Origin: Malus domestica
Taxonomy: Eukaryota; Streptophyta; Magnoliopsida; Rosales; Rosaceae
DNA length: 64,000 nucleotides
Assembly: GCF_042453785.1 (NCBI RefSeq)
Contig: NC_091677.1
Location: 21,701,501-21,765,500, forward strand
Direction: 5' to 3'
The position numbers were made by a program, and so were the translations under genes. How positions within the stretch are numbered: position 1 is the first letter of the stretch; the number at the start of each line of letters is the position of its first letter. Below are positions 24,335 through 34,041 of this stretch, in pieces. Below the pieces are notes generated by a model. It ran no database searches. It was not told the DNA's origin and saw nothing but the letters and a program-made list of their open reading frames with translations.

Positions 24335-25788
24335 TTGGTCTCAAACGTGGAAGTTTCTAATTTACCCTTGGACGTTAAAGTGTGTTATGTGTGTTATGTA
24401 CTTAAGTTGGACAATTCTAATATTTCCTAAGTTCTTGGAAAAAGACTTAGGCTTGTTACTTTGTTTTGTGGGTTAGTAACCAACTAGGACCACACACACA
24501 CCTATCCCTTTCCCTGTGTACACTATCTCTCATCCCTCTCTCGATTTTCTGCAACGTCTGTACAAGCGTATGGACAATTCTCGAACCATTCCATTTAGGC
24601 ACGGATTGACGAGGAGAATATGACCTTTGAGTTCATTGTAGGCTCCTGAGTTCATTCGTACCATTTATAAGAAGGGAAAGCTTAGAAAACTCGAGAACCC
24701 AAGATTTCAGTTTTGAGGTAATGTTCATGCAGTCGTAAATGCATGATTTTTAGAGGATTTCAAGCTTATAGGAAGCTTAGGGACCTCTCCACGAAGCTCG
24801 AAGAAGAAAAATGACATAATTTGGACGTCGGGAAGTCGAGATCGATGCATTTGAAGTTTGACCGGATTATCGAAGGTCCTTCGGCAAATTTCCATGGATT
24901 TTAGGTCCCAAAACAGGTATGGTTGTGTTCTATTCATCCTAAGCTTCAATTTGGTTCAAGTTTCATGAAATTTGGTGGAAATTTGAGTGAGGTTATGTAG
25001 ATCACGTTGGTATATTCAAACATCCCATTTGAGCAATGTATGAGAAGTCATTAACTAGTTTTGTCTATGTGCTTTAATTAACGTTTATTTAGTTGTTTCG
25101 CATATAGGGGAGACCCATCCTGAGGACGAGCGCAGTCAAGGGCGGCTCAGGGGCTACGACCCTTCAACATATCAGTGAGTGGGCTTTTGGTTTTCAGTAT
25201 ATATTTATATACTTGATATTTTCCCAGAAAATGTGTTTAAATGAAAGTATGCTTTGAAATGTCATGCATATAAATTTATATTCAGCATATGAATTAGTAT
25301 ATGATGCATAATATGAATTGGTGTTGTGGACGCTCAGGTAAGTACCAAGTGAGTATTGTTTTGTTATATGAGATATTGATAATGTGACACGTGATTGAGA
25401 GCACATAAACCTGCACCCCGGGTGATTGTGATTTAGCCAAAGATATAGTACATGCCTATTTATAATGTCACCTCCCGCACCATATGCTCACATTAGATCC
25501 AATTTAGGTGCACAATCTTGTCGTACAGACCATCATAGGTGGTTCCGACTCGTAGGTGACTAGTGATTTATCACACAGCTATCATAAGAACATAGCATTG
25601 AGCATAACTATATTACACCCAGTCTTGTCGTACAGACCTTTGCAATGGTTCTGACTCATGTGCAGTGTAGCGCAGTGTAGTGCCATATAGGTCACTTGCG
25701 GTGACTCCGGCTAAATTGACTAATGAGCTATGAATTCAGCCGTACAGACCTTTGCAGGGGTTCTGGCTAATATGTTATTTATCCATGA

Positions 25789-25836
<48 letters not shown>

Positions 25837-26260
25837 TCCATTTCTGGGAAAGTTATACATGTTTTACGGTGAGGGGTTAGAGCATTTGATAAATGAAATG
25901 GTTTTGTAAAGCTTTGTTTTTGCCCACTCACACTTTTTGTTTTGCGCTTCTCCAGGTTTTAGATAAGCTTGTTCGTTGGTGGCTCACAATGATTGATTGG
26001 AGGTTCTGACAGACTATCACAAATGTATGGCATCTTTGGGTGTCGTTTAATTAGTACTTGTTTTCTGGACTGAACTTAGGCTACTCATGCTCTGATTGTG
26101 TATTCACACATATTCTAGCACTTGTCTTAACTAGTACTCTTATGAGTTGGTTTACATTTATTCGTATTCTCTTTTATCTTTATTGCTTATGCACTGTGCA
26201 CATGGTTATGTCACCCTCACGTGAAGGCCAACATGCCCTGATTCGGGTCGGGGTGTGTCA
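24335..26260 (+). repeat. 3' LTR of the gypsy element, truncated
   Basis: Starts at TTGGTCTCAAACGTGG and ends GTGTGTCA. Relative to the 5' LTR it lacks the outermost about 35 bp, about 307 bp (16551-16857 of the 5' LTR, with short GTGA homology at the junction) and about 85 bp next to an expanded (TA)n run. It also lacks the nested solo LTR. The rest is closely similar. Confidence 0.88.
25792..25830. repeat. (TA)n microsatellite in the 3' LTR
   Basis: About 19 TA units. The 5' LTR has only a short (TA)n here plus about 85 bp of sequence missing from this copy, so slippage and deletion altered this LTR after insertion. Confidence 0.85.
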
Positions 26261-26265
26261 AATAC
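26261..26265. repeat. Target site duplication AATAC, right copy
   Basis: Pairs with 15862-15866 and closes the gypsy insertion. Confidence 0.8.
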
Positions 26266-26906
26266 GCTTCTCGAAAATTTCGATTTGAAATTCGGGATCC
26301 CATTTTTGGTTTAGGATCTCATACCGAATCATCCCTACCCCTACTCAAGTCAAAAGATTAAAGGCCCTTTAGCCTGAAAATGTGACCTAGAAAAAAAAAA
26401 CTAACATGACTAAAAATATTGAATTAGCCTGAAAATGTGACCTAGAAAAAAAAAACTAACATGACTAAAAATATTGAATTAAATTTAGAAATAAATCTGC
26501 CACTTACTACTACGATATAGAGGTATTCTTCTTCATTTGTAAGTTAGAAGTTTTAGGTTCGAATCTCAGTGAATGGATAACTTGATACCAAATTAAGTTG
26601 TCTATTGTGTGGCTTAACCGAACTCTCTCTCTTTATAATGTAAAAATATCAATGTATTAAAGAAAATTAGAAATAAATCTGATCTATCGACAGAGCTAAA
26701 TATGGACTCATAGTGGAAGTTCAATTATGTGGTGGGCTCTATTTTCAGTTTTCCTAAATTATGTGGTGGGCTGGGGTGTAATGGGCCGGGTCCGGATCAA
26801 ATAAAGTGATGAACCCAATAACTAGAACAAAAAAAGGGAATGAAAATTGAGCGCCACTGATGAAATTCAAAAGGAGAGAGTGACAGAGACAGAGAGCGGA
26901 AGAGAG
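26266..26906. other. Upstream region of the uncharacterised gene
   Basis: Contains the right part of the split MITE (to about 26340) and an exact 55-bp tandem duplication. A purine-rich leader GAGAGAGTGACAGAGACAG precedes the start codon. No coding sequence was seen. Confidence 0.5.
26369..26478. repeat. Exact 55-bp tandem duplication
   Basis: Two copies starting TTAGCCTGAAAATGTGACC at 26369 and 26424, identical over 55 bp including the A-run. Identity implies a very recent event, or an assembly artefact. Confidence 0.85.
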
Positions 26907-28708
26907 ATGCCGAGGAACGAAGAGAAAGGGAGGTCAGCGAGGACAGCGCTGAGGGAGATATCGAACAACAATGGCGGCAGATGCGGCGGCGGAGTAAGGT
27001 TCTCTAAATTCTCCGCCACCGCCAAGAAGAAGGAAAAGGAAGGGCACAAGCTTAGGGTCGAAGAACATGATAAAGAAGAAAAGGACCACCAAAACGACGA
27101 CGCTCTCGATCGGCTCCTGCTCGTTCAGTCCGATCTCTCCGCCCTAACTCACCAGGTAACACAATTCCTCCATCGATCTCAACAACCAGAACTGGGAATT
27201 ACAGAAAGTTGAAGTTTTCGTCTTTATTTGAAAATTTCATTTTCTTTAGGGTTTTGTGAATCTGTCAGAATGTGTGATTTTGGGTTGAAATTGAATGGTA
27301 GATTGATGAATTGGTTGTGCAAGCATTTAAATGCCGAGGAAAAGCAACAAAAGAAGTCGAATCGTTCGTGAATTTCTTGTCCGAAATGCTTTCGTCTTTG
27401 AAGGTCTGCGAAATTTATACCCATCATATGATTAGTCTTTGAATTTCGTTATTATCCGCACCTTATGCAAATTTATGCAATTGCTTGCAGCCATGGGTGC
27501 CCAGGTTTCAGAAGGCACTCTCCGATCCAACGGAGTATGCTGCAGATGAAGTCGAAAGGGTAGAGATTGAGAGTCCACAAGACTCCTTAATCTCTCCTTC
27601 CCCCCTTGTGTCCTGGCGCGCGGAGTGCACTATTGAAAGAGGGAGACATCTGTTTAAGCTAACCCCTCTTCCCATTTCAAAGTCTCTGTCATCCAGACCC
27701 CCGGTCCCTTCTAGGTCATCAGTCTTTGAGAGAATTACTTCATGTACCGTCGATAGGATACCCAAGTTCAAGGCCAATTTCGGAGATGCAACTGATAATT
27801 CGCTTGACCTCATGGAAACAAAGTCAACTCCAAGTAAGCCTTCTGATTCGGTTGCTACTGAAGAAGGAAGCAGCCTTGAGCCTGAGTTTGTTTCTCCTCC
27901 GCCAATGTTTCCGAAACATGGGGGATCCATGGTTGTGAATGTGATGACTCCATGCCTAAAAATGTCTCCTCCTAAATCATGTGTTGTGCTTGAACCCATT
28001 TCGGAGTCTTCTCCCAAGGGTCATCATGCGGTTCATAAGTCCACCCCTTTTCCTGTTGGATTCACATATTCCAGTGATTCCTCTGGCAACGAAGCTTCTG
28101 GGGATCTCGCTTTCCGTTATCCGGAGCTGTTGGCGCTACAACTGCCGTTCCAATCAGGAATTAGAAAGAACCATGTTGAATCATCACCAGAATGGTGCAT
28201 ATCGCCTCCTAAAACTTGTGTTTTACTTGATCCCCATGATGAAAAGTCTCCGGGCAGCGCTGCTACTGATTTACAATTGCCAATTACCGGGCGTCTTCTA
28301 GATAAGCAAATTAATTTGTCTGTATCAAAAGAGAATGGTTGTCAAGGAGGCACTCACCCAATCAAGACATCTTGTCTTCAAGGTATTTTCGCCACTCATC
28401 GTTTGCTTTGTACTATTTTACTTGTGAGCACACGGATAACATACTGGACATGTTTTGATTTAAATCCTTTGTATTATTCTTTTGTCACAGAGACTGCAGG
28501 TGGCAGATTTTCGCTGATAGAAAGCACTCCCATCTGGAAAGAAGCTGAAAGCGTTGTTCGAACGGGCAAACATCCTGGTGAGAATACTTTAAAGAGGGAG
28601 CTATGGACAAAGTTTGAAGCAGCTTCTTTGAATGGGGTTCGATTTAACGACACTGTAACTCACAAGGGATTTCTTGACCGATTGGATGAGGTTGTCGATG
28701 GAGATTAG
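26907..28708 (+). CDS. Uncharacterised plant protein with repeated SPPK(S/T)CV motif
   Basis: Exons 26907-27155, 27302-27403, 27491-28382 and 28491-28708 sum to 1461 nt, giving 486 aa. The ATG at 26907 (MPRNEEKGRSART) is the first methionine of the frame. Residues about 1-65 are basic and disordered-looking. Residues about 65-130 look helical (DRLLLVQSDLSALTHQ, IDELVVQAFK, VNFLSEMLSSLKPWVPRFQ). A long Ser/Pro-rich tail follows, holding two copies of a short motif, MSPPKSCVVLEP and ISPPKTCVLLDP. The C-terminus (STPIWKEAESVVR, GKHPGENTLKRELWTKFEAA) looks conserved. I do not recognise it firmly. A helical N-terminus plus a SP/TP-rich tail is reminiscent of the kinetochore protein SKA3, but that is only a guess. 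The closing end of the gypsy element is about 650 bp upstream. Confidence 0.85.
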
Positions 28709-29380
28709 CAGTTGGCTTTTGGTTGCATAGTTTCATGATCTTTTGAAAATTATGATTTGCTTGTACAAGGTGGTTCGTATCTATCTTATAGAAGCACAAG
28801 GAGCTTGTTACATGTAATTTTGTATCCCCACAGTATCTCGAACCACCAGCAAGGACATGTAATTTTGCAGACTTCATGGTTTAAAAATTAGAAATTCATC
28901 GTTGTTGTAAGCCCTTTGGTTGCTACTGGAGTTTGCCCTTCTCTCTCTCAGTGGTTGTGTTTATGAAGCAACAATCAAAAAATAAGCTTGAGGCTTATTT
29001 ATTCGAGCGATATTCTATTTAATCTAAACTATGGGTGATTAAATCAGAACAAAAATGTGCTTGTTAAATAGAGAACAATAGTGCTTAAAATTGGCTAGAA
29101 AAAAGCTTTCAAATAACCAAAAGTTTTCATGACTGATGTTAAGCAGAATGAGTTAAAAGTGCTTTTATAAAAAAAAACATGGATTTTTAATATAATGTTT
29201 TAATTATGTTTAGTAAAAGCACTTTTGACATACATGTGTTTTAGAAAATTATTTCTGAACTAAACGTGTAAAACCATACAATAAGTTGAGAAGATTATAA
29301 ATGTAGGCTTTTTAATTTAGCAAAACCCTCCCCTTTCTTCAACACTTCCTAAAACCCTGAAACCTCAATATTCGCTAGCA
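28709..29380. other. Intergenic: 3' UTR then MMS19-type promoter remnant
   Basis: Likely 3' UTR of the uncharacterised gene to about 28900. Then AT-rich sequence, and from about 29320 a CCCTCCCC/AAACCCT-type leader just before the MMS19-like start. No other coding sequence. Confidence 0.45.
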
Positions 29381-29704
29381 ATGGTTGGACCGAGTGAATT
29401 GATTCATCACATTGAGACGTCTCGCTCTCCTTCCCAGCAGGTTCACGCCTCACTGTTCGGAAAATTATGGAATCAAACTTTAATCAATCGAAATTATTGT
29501 TAAATAATGAAACTTTTAATCCTTTTTGTTATTTGGGAGCGCTTCGAATTTAATAAGTTTTGGTACTTGCATTAGTTTGAATTAGTGTGGGATGGTTTTG
29601 AAGCTCGGAATGTGTTTGCATTGCAGGCTGCGAGCTTGAATTCCATCGTTACGCTCGTGAAGAGTGTTATTTTTGGGCTAGGGGGTCTAGAAGAGGATGT
29701 TTAA
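29381..29704 (+). pseudogene. MMS19: Truncated 5' fragment of MMS19
   Basis: Exon 1 is 29381-29440 (MVGPSELIHHIETSRSPSQQ) and exon 2 is 29627-29703, joined by a GT-AG intron. The spliced product goes on AASLNSIVTLVKS and then diverges to a stop at 29702-29704. Plant MMS19 proteins, HEAT-repeat scaffolds of cytosolic iron-sulfur assembly and DNA repair, start with a similar HIE...SRSPTQQA(A/S)SL segment (from memory) and run beyond 1000 residues. Here the usual residues between HIE and SRSP look shortened and everything after about residue 33 is gone. Retention of an intron means DNA-level duplication rather than retrocopying. Confidence 0.7.
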
Positions 29705-30015
29705 GCGGCTACAGGGATTGGTTTTCGAGATATTGATGCTGGGATTTTCTGGCAGCAGATGAAGATTCCAGGTTTCAGTAACTGGAATGCTTAATTCATC
29801 AAGCGCTGTATGGATTGGTCTCAAAAAATGTATATTTGGTTATAAACTCTTTCACATTTTTTCTTACAGAAGACCATAAAACAAGCATACTTGTGTTGGC
29901 AGCTAGGCGATTACGTGAAGAGGCAACTTAGTTTTCTGTAGAATGTTTTACATTGTTCAATATAGCAGGGGCACTAAATCCCTCAATTCACTTCCATGAA
30001 TGTTTTAGCTTTAGC

Positions 30016-30028
30016 GAGCTCTTATTGT
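30016..30028. repeat. 13-bp target site duplication, left copy
   Basis: GAGCTCTTATTGT here recurs exactly at 31455-31467, bracketing the chimeric retro-insertion. Confidence 0.8.
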
Positions 30029-30829
30029 GCCGATACATCCATTACTTGCCGATACATCCATTACTCTGTCAAAAGCAAAAGTATCCCATATCAGCAGGGT
30101 GGAACGCACTCTAGATTTGATGGACTTGTTTTGACCCTCAAATTCTTCAGTCGGCCTTATACTCTGGAGGAAACCAGAAAACCCTCCAGCTCAGTTCAAG
30201 AATAAGCCTGTGGAAAGTTACTTCTTCAAAAGCAAAAGTATCTCATATCATCTCTTCTCATTTTTCTTCTCTTTATCCTTCATGCTGCTGCAAGATGGGG
30301 AGAAGGTGAACAATCAGTCGGAGCTCTGATTGCTTACCTTGTCTGTCACCTCTTTCAGCAGACCCCCTAGCTCGGCGACTTGGGGGACTCCTACTACATG
30401 GTTTGTATCGCGCTTGACCAAGCCTGAAACTACAAGTAAGCTTCAAGTGAAATTGATACATTACCTTGTGCATCTCCACCAGTTAAAGATACCACCCCTG
30501 GATGGAGGAAGAGTACTTCCAGAGAAGATGCCACATCTACCAATGAGACGGATAAGGCAAGTCAAGACGACACCACACTCCGATACTTAGAAGTTTCGTG
30601 ATTACGAGATCATTCTCCCACAATATTTCCTAATGTCATTTGTACTAAATCATTCACTTGTACTCACTAAAGGAGAGCTTGAACCTATGTACTTGTGTAA
30701 ACCCTTCACAATTAATGAGAACTCTTCTATTCCGTGGACGTAGCCAATCTGGGTGAACCACGTACATCTTGTGTTTGCTTTCCTATCTCTATCCATTTAT
30801 ATACTTATCCACACTAATGATCGGAGCAA

Positions 30830-31419
30830 TCTAGCGAAGATCACAAAAAGCGACCGTTTTCGCTACCTAGGATCTATCTTGCAAGAGAACGGAGAATTAG
30901 ATGGAGATCTCAACCATAGAATACGAGCTGGATGGAAAGAGTGCATCCGGCGTGTTGTGTGACCGTCGTAGGCCACTGAAGCTCAAGGGAAAATTTTATA
31001 GGACGGCAATAAGGCCAGCGATGTTGTATGGCACAGAATGTTGGGTGGTGAAGCATCAACACGTACACAAAATGGGTGTAGCGGAGATGAGGATGCTTCG
31101 TGGGATGTGTGGGCACACGAGAAAGGATAAGATTGGGAATGAGGATATCCGAGGTAAAGTAGGAGTAGCCGAAATTGTAGGAAAGATGAGAGAAAATCGG
31201 CTCCGGTGATTTGGACATGTGCAAAGAAGGCCGACTGACGCTCCGGTTCGAAGATGTGACTACGGGACAGAGGTTCAGGGCCGAAGGGGTAGAGGAAGAC
31301 CTAGGAAAACTTTGGAAGAGACTCTAAGAAAAGACTTAGAGTACTTGGATCTAACGGAGGACATGACACAAAACCGAGCGCAATGGCGTTCTAGGATTCA
31401 TATAGCCGACCCCACTTAG
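30830..31419 (+). pseudogene. RTE-type LINE reverse transcriptase C-terminal fragment
   Basis: Three overlapping frames (30753-30962, 30901-31209, 31219-31419) together match the end of plant RTE-type LINE proteins. It has frameshifts near 30950, where FRYLGSILQ...IRAGWKECIRRV passes to VLCDRRRPLKLKGKFY, and a TGA near 31207 before FGHVQRRP. The catalytic RT core and endonuclease are absent, so it cannot be active. Confidence 0.82.
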
Positions 31420-31434
31420 TGGGAAAAGGCTTTG

Positions 31435-31454
31435 TTGTTGTTGTTGTTGTTGTT
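31435..31454 (+). repeat. (TTG)n LINE tail
   Basis: Simple TTG repeat directly after ACCCCACTTAGTGGGAAAAGG, the usual 3' end of RTE-type plant LINEs. Confidence 0.85.
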
Positions 31455-31467
31455 GAGCTCTTATTGT

Positions 31468-34041
31468 CCGTAGAGTGCAAATTTAGGACTAGTTTGTTAT
31501 TGTTGTGCTTTTTTTTAAAAAAAAAATACTACTTCTATTGTGATGTGAGAATAAAAGGCTGTAAAATAAAGTTGTTGAGTGTTTGGTTTTTTTTTTTTTT
31601 TTTTTTGGTAAAAGTGCTGTTAACAGAAAAAAAAATTAACAATATCTGAGTGTTTGGTAAACTTTTATATAAATTGTTGTGAATATGTTAAATGACCAAA
31701 AACGCCATAGTATTTAATGTGATGTAATAATTGTCAAAGAAAATAATAGAAGGGCAAAATTGTAATTTTGTAAAATATGTGCTTGTATACATGCTATTTA
31801 AAATTTTGAATAAATAGGTACTAAATAGACCTCCCAATTGGACCTAGCTACGGCTTGCTTAACTCTTCCACCAACATGCAAAGATGATGATTCTGATCCT
31901 TGAAATTTGATCCAACGGCTAAAGTTATTATAACTTTTAAAGGACGCCTGTTTTTAACCGTTAGATTAAATTTCAAGGACCCGGATTGGTGGATTTGGTG
32001 GAAGGGATATGTAGAGGATCTCTTTCCTGACCCCTGGGACCTTCTACCGGCCTCTGGACCCAAAACTCGCCAAAAATTCATACTCAGAAACCTTGACAAA
32101 AAAGAATGTTACAGACCATGCCCAATGCTGGCAAGGCGACCGTCCGGGACCCAAAATAATTGAAGGCACCAAAATTATTAGGGTGGTATATTTATATATC
32201 TTTTCATAAGAGTATAAATTTATAAAATTTGGTTCAATGACAAAGAAATTTAACTAGAACTAGTGGTTTTGTTGTTTGAAATTAATGAGGAGGTCTTGAG
32301 TTCAAAACACCATGTGTGCTTATTTACCTTTCAATTTTTACAAATTTTTTTTCATAAGAGTATAAATATATAACGTTTGGCTAAATAATCAAGAAGTTTA
32401 ATTAGAATAAATGGTTTATTGTTTAACATTAATGAAAGGTCTTAAGTTCGAAATGCTAAGTGCATGTTTATTCTTTTCAATTTTTACAAATTTTTGTTTG
32501 GTTGTTAATTTATTTTTAATTAGAAGCTAATAGCTATGTAAGTTGTTATTTTAAAATATTTGTTTCAATTCAAGTCTAATCTTCAACAAAGAGTAATGCA
32601 TTGACCAAATTTTTAGTCCAAATTTGCAAATCATATGACGTGTCATAAAAAGGTTTAATTCAGTACCCATTTATTATCTTATACATATCAATTAAATACT
32701 AAAAAACATCATTATTTTTTTAATCCCATATTAAGGTTAGTAAATAAGAAAAAACACCTCAGATTATACAAAAATACTTTAAAAGTTCAAATGGAAAACA
32801 AAACTCATATTTATCTACTTGTAAACCTGGAGTTTTTTTGCATCCTTCTCACGATACAAAATAAATTAGTTTTTCCATGTTTCTAAATTATTAAATTTGA
32901 AGTGATTTTCTAAATATAATTTTATCAATGTCCTACGTGTGAAAACAAATCATTTTCTTATATAAAATGAGGGCACATTTTTTAACATCGCCCCGAACCT
33001 CATAAATCTATAGACCGCCCCTGTTACATACGCTTTAGTACGCTTTGGTTTGGACGGTTATGGCAAAGTAGATGCGCGTCCCAAAATTCAATAGAATTTT
33101 AAGATTGAATCTAAGTTGCTTAAAATGCAATGTAGGCGAGTAATTGACTTGAGATAAAGAAGGCATATTTGTCGATTTGCCCTTGGAACTTATATAGAGT
33201 TATCTATTTTCCCCGTAAACTTTAATTTAAGCCAATTATCCCCTACACTTTTATATTAGCCAATTTCCTCCTTGAACTTTAATTTTAACCGATTACTCGC
33301 GTGAACTTTTATAAATAGTCAATTCTCCCTCCTGACGCTAGATTTTAAAAAATTTCATCTAATTGTCCATTCATTTTGATCACGCAGACAATAAATAACA
33401 ATATGGGGGCAAAAAGGATGAAATTTTTAAAAATCTAATGGTAAGGGGGAAATTGGCTATTTATAAAAGTTTAGGGAGGTAATCGGCTAAAGTTAAAGTT
33501 TAGAGAGGAAATTGACTAATTATAAAAGCTCAAAAGAGTAATCGGCTAAAATTAAAGTTCAAAAGAAAAATTAGCAGCTCTAGCGAGAGGGTGAACCGAC
33601 AAATACCTCTGTAAAGTATGTAATATATTAATAACAAAATCAAATACTCAATAAAACAAGCAGGCGCACAATTTATTGCTGAATACCATATTACCTAATC
33701 AAGTAAAAGACATGGATTAGAACTGGTGGGAGGGAAAACCTATTCTTTCTGGATGAACTCGAGAGCACTGTATTCAAATCAAAACGTTCTAAAACACGTC
33801 TAACTTCTTTACAAGGTTTCTTTTTCATCTTACCATTTCATGGTATCTGAGAAAAAATGTCTTCTGGCTAATGATACGTGCAGCAGATATTTTGAAGATC
33901 GAATGGGCGTCCCAAAAACAAGCTGTCAAATGAGTTCGAACTTGCCTTTACTTTGCATTGACATCCGATCGCAATTTGGGCAGATCCCAGATAAGTTGCT
34001 AGCCTTCACGACAGTCAGCGACATTTACATCAACGGAGAAA
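31468..34041. other. Intergenic repeat-rich DNA
   Basis: Holds a short inverted repeat at 31898-31981 (CCTTGAAATTTGATCCAACGG facing CCGTTAGATTAAATTTCAAGG), a common plant repeat. It also holds two diverged copies of a phrase with CATAAGAGTATAAAT near 32205 and 32352, and the foldback element at 33160-33610. No gene was seen. Confidence 0.5.
33160..33610. mobile_element. Foldback (hairpin) MITE with about 190-bp arms
   Basis: The left arm (33160-33355) and the reverse of the right arm (33405-33610) align nearly throughout. Both read GGCATATTTGTCG or GAGGTATTTGTCG at the outside, then CTTTAATTTTAACCGATTAC and ACTTTTATAAATAGTCAATT, ending GATTTTAAAAAATTTCATC at a roughly 50-bp loop. Each arm itself holds two related about 60-bp units. 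A transcript would form a long hairpin. No coding capacity. Confidence 0.8.

Larger units (their letters stand above)
15867..26260 (+). mobile_element. Ty3-gypsy (Tekay/Del-type) LTR retrotransposon, decayed
   Basis: Order: 5' LTR 15867-19458, primer binding site 19462-19473, gag 19539-20770, protease-RT-RNase H-integrase-chromodomain-like pol 20831-24284, polypurine tract 24326-24333, 3' LTR 24335-26260, flanked by AATAC duplications. The chromodomain-like end (LRNKTVRLVKVLWRN) and the LTR end GGGTCGGGGTGTGTCA point to the Tekay/Del chromovirus lineage. It cannot move by itself: gag and pol carry many stops and at least three frameshifts. It lies between the dioxygenase relic and the uncharacterised gene. 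Confidence 0.93.
15282..26340. mobile_element. Possible hAT-like MITE split by the gypsy element
   Basis: The left flank of the gypsy element (15282-15866) starts TAGGGTTGGAAAAAAATCCC and is full of CCCAAACCAAA phrases. The right flank (26261-about 26340), read in reverse, starts TAGGGGTAGGGATGATTCGG and has TCCTAAACCAAAAATGGG. Together they would make one roughly 660-bp element with similar inverted ends, interrupted at AATAC by the retrotransposon. No 8-bp target duplication could be recognised, so the boundaries are approximate. Confidence 0.4.
30029..31454 (+). mobile_element. Chimeric retro-insertion: LTR-type 5' part joined to RTE-type LINE 3' end
   Basis: The insertion is bracketed by a perfect 13-bp duplication, as LINE machinery makes. 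The 3' part (about 30806-31454) codes a LINE C-terminal segment in broken frames: FRYLGSILQENGELD, RPAMLYGTECW, RMLRGMCGHTRKDKI and GRGRPRKTLEETLRKDL. It ends in a (TTG)n tail, as plant RTE-clade LINEs do. The 5' part (about 30270-30795) resembles the R-U5 end of a plant LTR retrotransposon: GTGGACGTAGCCAATCTGG and GAACCACGTACATCTTGTG. A single duplication around both parts suggests one insertion event. Confidence 0.75.

Noticed and set aside
30273..30479. Minus-strand 68-codon frame with Arg/Ser/Gly-rich sequence
   Set aside because: Lies in the LTR-like part of the chimeric insertion and has no homology as a protein.
31900..32163. 87-codon frame with a WW-rich stretch
   Set aside because: Overlaps a common plant inverted repeat (31898-31981); composition is that of the repeat.
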